This document shows, one piece after another, positions 54,252-64,000 of a DNA stretch of 64,000 nucleotides. The stretch spans positions 1,271,252 through 1,335,251 of the forward strand of contig CM035314.1 of NCBI GenBank assembly GCA_002900995.3. The letters are read 5' to 3'. How positions within the stretch are numbered: position 1 is the first letter of the stretch; the number at the start of each line of letters is the position of its first letter. Under the pieces are notes generated by a model. It was not told where the DNA came from. It ran no database searches and worked only from the letters and a program-made list of their open reading frames with translations. Position numbers and translations under genes: made by a program. The stretch is from Ganoderma boninense (lineage: Eukaryota; Basidiomycota; Agaricomycetes; Polyporales; Polyporaceae).

Positions 54252-57200
54252 ATGGCCGAGGTCAAGCGCGACGTTCGCAATCCCCTCCTCTTCGAGTGCG
54301 CCTGGGAGGTCGCAAACAAGGTCGGCGGCATCTACACCGTCATCAAGACAAAGGTCCCCGTCACCGTCTCAGAGTATGGCGATCGCTATACCCTCATCGG
54401 CCCCCTCTCCTACAAGACCGCTCCAATGGAGGTCGAGGCTCAGGACCCCACAGACCCCCACCTCGCTGCCACCCTCGATAACATGCGTGCGGCCGGGGTC
54501 AAGATCCTCTACGGCCGCTGGCTTATAGAGGGCGCACCAAACGTCCTTCTCTTCGACACTGGCAGCCAATACTCTCGTCTCGACGAGTGGAAGGCAGATC
54601 TCTGGAACCTCGCAGGCATCCCCACTCCACCAAACGACCATGAAACAAACGAGACCATCGTCTTCGGCTACATCGTCGCCTGGTTCCTCGGAGAGGTGCG
54701 TCCTCTCCTTCCATCCTCTCGTCATCTCTTTTCCTCCTTTTCTCTATCCCAATTTTCCTGAATTTCGCGTTTCCTGCAATCCTGTCCCCCACCCCCCGTC
54801 TTGCTTCTGACCGAACACGATGCGAGCCCACTTGTCCCCCCCGTCGCGCGACCATTCCCGCCCCACATCTGCCTTCCTCCTCCCCATCGTGAGCTATCGC
54901 GTCACCGGGTCAGCTACCCTCGGACCTTCCACCTGGTTTCTTCCTAAGCGCGCCCCCCGTTCCCACATCTTCGCGACCCTCTGTCCCCGAATGGTCACGG
55001 CGACTTGGATGGTGGCCCTATCTTCGCCCTCTGTCTCGGTGGTCCGACAAGGGCCGCCCGAGATCACTTCCTTTTCCTCACTCTCGTCCGCTCAAACGTC
55101 TCACGTGAACCGCCCGTGCGTTCTCGTGCTCTGTCACGATGAGTGGGGCGAACCTTGCGCGCGTCCCGCCACTCCATCGCACGAATCTCCATTCGCCATC
55201 TCCACCACCATGCATCCTTCTCCACACGTTGATTGATTCACATTTTTCTACCCGCAGTACGTTTCCCGCCAACTCGACAAGGCAATCATCGCGCACTTCC
55301 ACGAGTGGCAGGCAGGCCTTGCCATTCCCCTCTGCCGCAAGCGCCACATAGACGTAACCACCGTCTTCACCACCCACGCCACTCTTCTTGGCCGATACCT
55401 CTGCGCCGGCTCTGTCGACTTCTATAACAACCTTCAGTACTTCGACGTCGATCACGAGGCAGGAAAGCGCGGCATCTATCACAGATATTGCATCGAGCGC
55501 TCCTCCGCCCACTGCGCCGATGTCTTTACCACCGTTTCGCACATCACCGCCTACGAAAGCGAACACTTACTCAAGCGCAAGCCTGATGGCGTCCTGCCCA
55601 ATGGCCTCAACGTCGTCAAGTTCCAGGCGATGCACGAGTTCCAGAACCTCCATTCTACGGCTAAGGCGAAAATTCACGATTTCATCCGTGGACACTTCTA
55701 CGGCCACTACGATTTCGATCTCGATAACACTCTCTACATGTTCACCGCTGGCCGGTATGAGTACCGCAACAAGGGCGTAGATATGTTCGTCGAGTCGCTG
55801 GCTCGTAAGCACTGTGCTCTTCGATCCCGACGTCGCATCTGACATCTGTGTAGGGTTAAACTTCCGACTGCAAAAGTCTGGCTCCAAAGTCTCTGTTGTG
55901 GCGTTCATCATCATGCCCGCTGCCACTCACTCGTATACTGTTGACGCGCTCAAGGGTCAGGCTGTCACCAAGCAACTTCGCGACACGGTCACGGAAATCC
56001 AAAACCGGATCGGCCAACGTCTCTTTGAACACGCTATGAGCTCTAACGGGTATGCTGTATTTAGTAATTGCCAACGTTTCCAAGTTGATGCGTTTGATAT
56101 CGTGTAGAGAACATGCCACTCTTCCTACGCCCGAAGATCTTTTGTCGGAAGAAGACAAGGTTTTGTTGAAACGTCGCATTTTTGCTCTCAAGCGTAATGC
56201 CCTCCCGCCCGTGACGACACACAACATGGCCGATGACCACAATGATCCGATTCTCAACCAGATACGACGCGTTAAGCTGTTCAATAACTCCCATGACCGC
56301 GTCAAGGTTGTCTTCCACCCAGACTTCCTGAACAGCAACAACCCCATCCTTGGCATGGATTATGAGGAGTTCGTTCGTGGATGCCACTTGGGCGTCTTCC
56401 CCTCATACTATGAGCCTTGGGGCTACACTCCAGCAGAGTGCACGGTCGTGAGTCGAGCTTCTATTCCCCACGTTTATCTTTTGTTCTCAACGTAGTATCC
56501 AGATGGGCGTTCCCTCGATAACCACCAACCTGTCTGGGTTCGGCTGCTTTATGCAAGATCTGATCGAGCGCCCCCAAGAGGAAGGTTGCTACATCCTCGA
56601 CCGTCGCTCCCAGTCTGTCGAGGACGCGGTTAACCAGCTTACGGACCACATGTTCTCCTTCTGTGGCAAAACTCGGCGGCAACGCATCAATCAACGTAAC
56701 CGCGTCGAGCGCCTTTCACCGCTCCTCGACTGGAAGAATCTGGGCATTGAGTACTCGAAGGCCCGCCAGCTTGCGCTCCGCCGTGCGTACCCCGATGCAT
56801 TCTACGGTGCTGGCGGCGAGCCTGGCGAAGAGGATGATCTCGACTTCGGCATGGAGCGGATGACCTTGCCGATCAGTGTTCCGGCGAGCCCGCGGTACAA
56901 GATGTCGGGCATCGCAACTCCCGGTGATATTGGTACCATCACTGAGGAGGTATGTCTATCGTTTAAGTTGGTCACAGAGTCTCATACTTGCTTGCTGACG
57001 CATCCATCCAGATGCAGGCCCTCAACACCAGTGACTACCGTGGATACCAGTGGCCGGCTTCGCAGGAAGAGGAGGAGGAGGGCTATCCCTTGTACGTCTC
57101 TTCTACCCGTCGTCTTGTGAAGCTGAAGTGACACGGGTGGATCCACTCTAGCCCGCTCGTCATGAAGGTCCGCTCTCGTGCGAACTCGGTCATGTCTGGT

Positions 57201-57320
57201 GCAAGTACGCCAGGAGGCGGCCGCTCGAAGAGCTTGAGCGAAACGGACCTCCGCAAGGCGGATGCCGCACTGAGCAATGTCACTGACACACAGACCAACG
57301 GCGTCAACGGTTCCCATTGA
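54252..57320 (+). CDS. GSY1: Glycogen [starch] synthase (GT3 family)
   Basis: Seven exons (54252-54695, 55258-55804, 55854-56049, 56108-56447, 56503-56949, 57012-57091, 57152-57320) join in phase to 740 residues. [20 protein letters not shown], the UDP-glucose-binding [23 protein letters not shown], [19 protein letters not shown] and [14 protein letters not shown] are all characteristic of fungal and animal glycogen synthases. It extends alpha-1,4-glucan from UDP-glucose in the cytosol. The C-terminus ([29 protein letters not shown]) is rich in Ser-Pro and Arg-x-x-Ser sites, as expected for control by phosphorylation. Intron 1 is 562 nt, ten times the local norm. No frame break. Confidence 0.96.
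54696..55257 (+). other. Long (562 nt) first intron of glycogen synthase
   Basis: The exon ends WFLGE|GTGCGTCC and resumes after CCCGCAG with [17 protein letters not shown]. It is C/T-rich and has no supported coding frame or RNA motif. Confidence 0.65.
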
Positions 57321-57975
57321 TGACCGGCTCCTTCGAGTCGTGCGACCGGCGGGAGGGAATCTTGTGTGCTGGGACGCAGTTTCGGGGAAGCTTTCTAGAT
57401 CTGCAAGATGTACATTACGGGAACATACCGTGCTGACAAGATTTCGAAACGATCTGATTGGAAGTTGGGAGGAACTTGAAGAGACCTTGGAGTTGCGGTG
57501 GATGGATGAATGCACATTGTGGATCCGCAGGCCGGAGGATCCGCGTTTGGTTCATGTCGCATTACATTTGTCGTGCTGTTTTGCGGCTGAATATATATCA
57601 AATGTTCGGTCTACACGAATTGCTGTGCATACCCAGTAGTACAATGCGGTGTTTCCTCCCAGGCGAATGCCAGCATGTTGACCCAAGGCTGGACTGACAG
57701 GCAGAAATGATTGGACATGCAGTGTTTATCACTACGATAGTGAGGGAAGATTATAGTGCGAAAGAGAATTATCAGTGCACAACAATGTACGTAGTCTTAA
57801 CTTGCCAGTTGGTTCTACAAGTATGTGAGGGGAAGGAAAGGCACGCAAATATGATATGGCCGGAACACATGGAGAATATCACCCGAGGAGGGAGAAGAAC
57901 GACGGCAACAGGGCTGGCCGTGTGTAGGCAGCAATGGACCATGGAAAGAGCTGGGACGAAAGGTGGAGAGAGACC
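57321..57975. other. Convergent intergenic region
   Basis: 3' flanks of glycogen synthase and TOA2. No gene seen. Confidence 0.5.
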
Positions 57976-58546
57976 CTACTTCTTGCTAGCCTCGATGGCG
58001 TCTCCGTTCTTGCATGCGACGATTTTGATTTTGGGTGCTGATACCATCTCATTGGACTCCATCTTGAAGGAGGCGGACTTTACGATGAAAGTCCACACAT
58101 CGTCACATAGGCGGTAAGTATGGAGGTGACCCTGAGCATGACGACGACCGCGAGCGAATGAGTAGGGCAATGTCTGTAAACCTATGAACGCCGTAGAAAG
58201 ATCGATACATACCTTGAGGTTCGTCTTTGTCTTTACTTGCTTGACCATAATGTCTGCAAGAGACTTGTCGAACTATGGGGGTCAAAGGGGCGGCCCGGGC
58301 GGGGAAGGGAAGTTGAGCGGCGTGCAGGCAAAGTACGGAGGTGAGGGTGAGAGATGTCGGTGCGCACCTGCTGGAGAACCTTCATAGCCAGCTGGGGGGT
58401 TATGGCGCCGCTGGTGATGAGCTCGTCGAGAGAGTCGGTAAGAGCCATGCCGACGCTAGACGGCGGTCCAGTTGGCCAGGCAGGTGCTCTGCAAGGAGGG
58501 GTACTCACGAAGAGCCACGGTAAAACTCGTAGTACGCAGAGGCCAT
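57976..58546 (-). CDS. TOA2: TFIIA gamma (small) subunit
   Basis: Four exons (58546-58509, 58455-58368, 58272-58213, 58131-57976) join in phase to 113 residues, normal for Toa2. [83 protein letters not shown] and APKIKIVAC follow the family closely: the N-terminal four-helix bundle half and the C-terminal beta barrel. With Toa1 it holds TBP on TATA DNA at RNA polymerase II promoters. It diverges from URA2; the start codons are 362 nt apart. Confidence 0.95.
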
Positions 58547-58908
58547 GGCTGGCGGTCAGGGTGTGGCTTTGGGCGACGACAAGGGAGAGACTGCAGCTCG
58601 TTGCAGGCGGGACGCTGACTCTGAAGTGAGTGGATGCTCCTCGCTGAGTGGGCAGAGGCGCCCAGGGCTGCAGGTAGCACAGACGCCGGTGCAGCCATAT
58701 CGGGCGAAACGCAGCTTATCTCCGGGGGCGATCTGCATGTGCATCTAGACGCGCGCGATGAATTTGAGGATTTAATGGAGCGGGGAGAGACGCCCGTTCT
58801 TTTTCTCTTCCTGTTCACTCGATCGCGTCGCTGCAGCACGGAGCGGCCGAGCGAACAGGAAGAGCAACGCCCCGACAGACGCATACAACCACCCACTCCA
58901 TTCGTTTT

Positions 58909-61900
58909 ATGCCTGCGTCCATGGCCCTCTCAAACCCCGCCCTCAAAATAAACGCCGTCAGGCCCGTCCTCGCTCGTTCCGCTACAAACTACAAGCACGG
59001 CTTCCCTGCTCCCCCCCTCGCTGCAACCCTCATACACGACCAAGACAAGCTTGTCGACGCTGTCCTCGAACTTGCAGATGGCACCGTCTTCCGCGGCATC
59101 AGCTTTGGTGCCGAGGGCAAGAGCATTGCCGGCGAGTGCGTCTTCCAAACCGGTGCGCCCCGTCCTTGCCCTTTTCAATGCCCCACACTCACTTTTTTTC
59201 ACTCTCCCCAGGCATGGTCGGATACACAGAGTCCCTCACAGACCCCTCCTATGAAGGCCAGATCCTCATCTTGACCTACCCTCTCATCGGAAACTACGGC
59301 GTGCCCCCTCGTCCCAACGAGTCTTCTCTTCTTGACATCCCCCCAGAATTTGAGTCTTCTCGTGTACATATTTCTGCCCTCGTCGTTGGCTCCTACTCTC
59401 CAGATTACAGCCACTTCCTCGCCGGTTCCTCCCTAGGCGAATGGCTCAAGCAGAGTGGGGTTCCAGCAATATTTGGCGTTGACACCCGCGCCTTGACAAA
59501 AAAAATCCGCGAGAACGGCTCCATGCTCGCAAAAGTATTGGCTAGGCGTACTGATGCCCTTCTCACCTCTCGCGACCTCTTCCTCTCCCCTTCCACCCCA
59601 CCATCCCGTGACCCGTCCCCGACAGGCGCTACACCCAACGGTGCTCCCGCCCGTTGGCGCGAGGACTACCTCGATATTCCATTTTCGGACCCCAACCAGA
59701 AGAATCTCGTCTCTATTGTCTCCACCAAGACCCCGCGTATCTTCAGGCCTGTGGGTCAACCAAAATTGCACCCGTCTGGGTCGCGCCCCCTCCGCGTCCT
59801 TGCCGTAGACGTGGGCATGAAGTACAACCAGATTCGCTGCTTTATCCATCGCGGTGTGGAGCTCAAGGTCGTTCCTTGGGATCACGACTACCTTGCTACC
59901 GCTGAAGAGCCCTTCGACGGGCTGTTCATCTCGAACGGTCCTGGTGATCCCACTATGGTTGCACCTGCCATCGAGCGCCTTGCTCGTGCGATGGAGAAGA
60001 GTGACCGGCCCATCTTCGGCATCTGTCTGGGCCACCAACTGCTAGCCCTTGCCGCAGGCGCCAAGACTTCCAAGATGAAGTACGGTAACCGCGGCCACAA
60101 CATCCCTTGCACCGACGCCCTCAGCGGTCGCTGCTACATCACCAGCCAGAACCATGGGTACCAAGTCGAGGCTACGTCTCTCCCTGACGGCTGGAGCGAG
60201 CTGTTCCAGAACGCAAACGATGGGAGCAACGAGGGCATCTATTGTCTCGACAAGCCGTTTTTCTCTGTCCAGTTTCACCCTGAGTCAACCCCCGGCCCGC
60301 GTGACACCGAGTTCCTGTTCGACGTGTTCATCCAAAACGTCGTCGACTGCGCGAAGACTGGCCGCCTAGTGCCCATTTCCATGCCAGGCGGGACTAAGGA
60401 GGAGAACGAGGCCCGTGTCCCCCGCGTCGCCGTGCAAAAGGTCCTCATCCTCGGTTCCGGAGGCCTGTCTATCGGCCAGGCGGGCGAGTTTGACTACTCC
60501 GGCTCGCAGGCGATCAAGGCACTCAAGGAGGAAGGCATCTACACGATCCTCGTTAACCCAAATATCGCCACCATCGCGACGTCGCGCGGTCTTGCCGACA
60601 AGGTGTACTTCTTGCCCGTCACGCCCGAGTTTGTCCGCAAGATTATCAAGTACGAGAAGCCAGACGGCATCTACGTCACGTTCGGTGGGCAGACCGCGCT
60701 GAACGTTGGCATCAAGCTCAAGGACGAGTTCGAGAGCCTCGGATGCAAGGTCCTCGGCACGCCCATCGACACCGTCATCATGACTGAGGACCGTCAGCTG
60801 TTCGCGAGCGCGATGGAGGAGATTGGTGAACGGTGTGCGCAGTCGAGCACCGCGACGACGGTTGACGAGGCGATTGCGGCCGCGAGCAATATCGGGTACC
60901 CCGTCATTGTCCGCGCTGCCTACGCGCTTGGTGGTCTTGGATCGGGTTTTGCGCAGGACGAGCAGCAGTTGAAGGCGCTGTGCAGCAAGGCCTTCGCGAC
61001 GAGTCCACAGGTGCTAGTTGAGAAGAGCATGAAGGGATGGAAGGAGATCGAGTACGAGGTAGTTAGGGACTGCCGCGACAACTGCATCACCGTGTGCAAC
61101 ATGGAGGTGAGTAGTCCCGCGCCATGTCCTTCGAATTCTGCTAGGATGGCATGCTAACTAGAGAATTGCCACACAAATACAGAACTTCGACCCGCTGGGG
61201 ATCCACACGGGGGATTCTATCGTGGTGGCGCCGTCGCAGACGTTGTCTGACGCAGACTACAACATGCTCAGGACGACGGCTATAAACGTTATTCGGCACC
61301 TGGGGGTTGTGGGCGAGTGCAATATCCAGTACGCGCTTAACCCGACGTCACGCGAATACTGCATCATTGAGGTAACCTCTATAACATCCTTCATCCGCGC
61401 TCCTCTCGGTTCTGATCCATTTGGCATCGTCTTCTACTCGGCAGGTCAATGCGCGTTTGTCTCGTTCCTCAGCTCTGGCGTCGAAGGCGACCGGGTACCC
61501 ACTGGCCTTCATTGCGGCGAAGCTTGGATTGGGCATTCCATTGAATGAGATCAAGAATCTCGGTGACGAAGGTGACGTCGGCTTGTTTCGAGCCCAGCTT
61601 GGACTACGTAGTGGTCAAGATCCCGCGCTGGGACCTGAAGAAGTTCAGCCGCGTCAGTCCGCTGCTGAGCAGCAGTATGAAGAGCGTCGGCGAGGTCATG
61701 AGCATTGGCCGATCGTTCCAGGAGACAATCCAAAAAGCGATCCGTGCCATTGATGACCAGTTCTCGGGGTTCGCGAAGGTTCGTCTGGCCTGTGTGTGTT
61801 TTTCTTCGCCATGTCGATGTTAACGAAAGACATTAACTGTACAGAACGACTTCGTCGAGGACATTGACGAGGAGCTCATGAACCCGACGGATAAGCGTAT

Positions 61901-64000
61901 CTTCGCAATAGCAGCTGCGTTCCACCGCGGATATAGCGTAGAGAAGATATGGCAGATGACGAACATCGACAAGTGGTTCCTCACGAAACTGCAGTCTATC
62001 TTCAGGATGGAGCAGCTTCTCTAGTAAGTAGAAATGATCAGCCTTCACGGGAAGGTCAGCGCTAAAATGGTCATAACTTCAGCCAAACCACCATCAACTC
62101 CATCGACAAGGACATTCTTCGTCAGTCTAAGCAACTGGGCTTCTCAGACCGTCAGATCGCCACATGCATGGGCACAACAGAACTCGCTGTTCGCCGTTTG
62201 CGCCAGGAAAATGGTGTTGCCCCGTTCGTGAAACAAATCGATACCGTCGCCGCGGAGTTCCCCGCTTTCACGAACTACCTGTACACTACGTACAACGCTG
62301 TCGAGCACGACGTCACTTTCGACGACTGCGGCGTCATGGTCCTCGGTTCTGGTGTATACCGCATTGGTTCATCTGTCGAGTTCGACTGGTGCGCCGTCCG
62401 CGCGATCCGCACCCTCCGCGATCAGGGCCTCCCAACGGTCATGGTCAACTACAACCCAGAGACCGTCAGTACCGACTATGACGAGGCCGACCGTCTGTAC
62501 TTCGAGAACATCAGCTTGGAAACGATCCTCGACATCTATGATACGGAGCGCTCCCGCGGTGTTATCCTCTCTATGGGCGGACAGACGCCGAACAATATCG
62601 CACTCCCGCTCTATCGCCAGAACGTGAAGATCTATGGGACATCTCCCGAGATGATCGACACGGCGGAGAACCGATTCAAGTTTTCTCGTCTCCTTGATGA
62701 GATCGGCGTCGACCAACCGCTCTGGAAGGAACTGTCCAGCTTCGAGGAGGCACATGCGTTCTGCGACAAAGTCGGCTACCCTGTACTCGTTCGCCCATCC
62801 TACGTGCTCTCTGGTGCTGCCATGAACGTCGTATTCAGCCAGGATGATCTCAGCAGCTACCTTTCTCAAGCTACTGCCGTCTCCCGCGAGCATCCTGTCG
62901 TCATCACCAAGTATATTGAGGGCGCGAAGGAGATTGAGATGGACGCAGTCGCCAAGGATGGCAAGGTCATCATGCACTACATCTCCGAGCACGTCGAGAA
63001 CGCTGGCGTTCACTCTGGTGATGCGACCCTCATCCATCCTCCCCAGGACCTTGACCCCGAGACTGTCCGCCGTATAGAAGACGCCACATTCAAGATCGGC
63101 AATGCACTTAACGTGACTGGTCCGTTCAATATTCAATTCATCGCCAAGAACAACGAGATCAAGGTCATCGAGTGCAACCTTCGAGCGGCACGCTCCTTCC
63201 CGTTTGTCTCAAAAGTGACTGGCATAGACGCGATCGAGTTGGCGACAAAGGTCATGCTTAGCATGCCGGTGGAGCCGTATCCTCATATGCCGCTTCCCCC
63301 GGACTACGTTGGCGTCAAGGTCCCTCAATTCAGCTTTAGTCGCCTATCTGGTGCAGATCCTGTCTTGGGTGTGGAGATGGCGTCGACAGGAGAGGTGGCT
63401 TGTTTCGGAAAGAACAAGTATGAAGCTTATATCAAGGCTCTCATCTCAACTGGTATCGTGTTGCCGAAGAAGAACATCCTTTTCTCGATTGGCAGCTTCA
63501 AGGAGAAGCTCGAGATTTTGCCATCCGTCCAGAAGTTGCATGCCGCCGGCTACAATATCTTCGGTACTTCAGGTACTGCGGATTTCTTCACTGAACACCA
63601 CATTCCTTGCAAGGTGAGGCTTTCATGTGCCCGTCGCGCGGGGAATACTCAGGCTGATCATCGCTCCTCAGTATCTGGAGATCCTTGGCGAAGACAGTGA
63701 CCAGAAATCGGAATACTCACTGACGCAGCACCTTGCGAATAACCTCATCGACATGTACATCAACTTGCCATCTAAGAATCACTACAGGCGTCCCGCGAGC
63801 TACGCTAGCAAGGGTTATCGCACTCGTCGCATGGCCGTCGACTTCGCTGTTCCGCTGATCACGAATGTCAAAATCGCTAAGTTGCTGTTCGAGGCCCTGG
63901 TACGCAAGATGCCGCTGGAGGTTTCGCCGGTCGACTTCAAGACCTCTCATGACACCCACACGTTCCCAGGGCTGGTCAATATTTCCTCCTTCGTTCCTAA
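58909..64000 (+). CDS. URA2: URA2-type carbamoyl-phosphate synthase/aspartate carbamoyltransferase (5' part, one frame break)
   Basis: The start is ATG 58909 or 58921. Exons 58909-59152, 59212-61106, 61193-61371, 61445-61778, 61845-62023, 62083-63613 and 63672 onward are in view; the gene is cut at the window end. A GATase domain ([14 protein letters not shown] with catalytic Cys, SVQFHPES) is fused to the two CPSase ATP-grasp halves ([54 protein letters not shown]) and the MGS-type allosteric region, then the inactive DHOase-like segment begins ([14 protein letters not shown]). The aspartate carbamoyltransferase domain should follow outside the window. It catalyses the first two steps of pyrimidine synthesis and is inhibited by UTP in yeast. 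Exon 4 has one extra base near 61,559 (EIKN/SVTKV). Confidence 0.95.

Overview
The window reads as nuclear DNA of a basidiomycete fungus, most likely an agaricomycete of the polypore type. The evidence is the many 50-60 nt GT-AG introns, the basidiomycete-style laccase, sedolisin and class 3 lipase, a Cmt1/Cap59-like GT69 glycosyltransferase, and a fused CPSase/ATCase (URA2-type) protein. I saw no bacterial, organellar, CRISPR, rRNA or tRNA features. Gene models below were joined by hand from splice sites and reading-frame continuity.

Layout. 0-4.5 kb: the 3' end of an unidentified secreted protein, then a small secreted protein made of fifteen near-identical 8-residue repeats on the minus strand, then gene-poor DNA. 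4.5-13.5 kb: an unrecognised charged protein, proteasome subunit beta-7 (PRE4), and DEAH helicase PRP43 divergent from it. 14.5-21.7 kb: a secreted sedolisin, a 226-residue orphan, and a single-pass membrane protein. 23.5-30.0 kb: a KDM4-like JmjN/JmjC/PHD histone demethylase convergent with a laccase. 30.1-33.7 kb: gene-poor. 33.7-41.4 kb: a secreted lipase, the MRN-complex subunit NBS1, and a GT69 glycosyltransferase. 42.2-42.6 kb: a decayed, internally inverted copy of the GT69 5' end. 42.7-64 kb: dense housekeeping genes, namely MAK21/NOC1 (ribosome assembly), CCT3 (chaperonin), CLF1 (spliceosome), ornithine carbamoyltransferase, glycogen synthase, TFIIA-gamma (TOA2) and the 5' part of URA2, cut by the window end.

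The genes do not form one pathway cluster. Housekeeping genes tend to lie in divergent pairs with short shared promoters (PRE4/PRP43, CLF1/OTC, TOA2/URA2, probably MAK21/CCT3). Ornithine carbamoyltransferase and URA2 both use carbamoyl phosphate but are separated by two unrelated genes. Secreted wood-decay or nutrition genes (laccase, sedolisin, lipase) lie in the looser left two thirds.

About fifteen single-base frame breaks interrupt otherwise well-conserved genes, including probably essential ones (CCT3, URA2, MAK21). They mostly lie in short homopolymers and I read them as residual sequencing indels, not gene death. The items most worth a second look are the 8-residue-repeat secreted protein, the rearranged GT69 relic, and the Tyr/Pro-rich tail of the histone demethylase.
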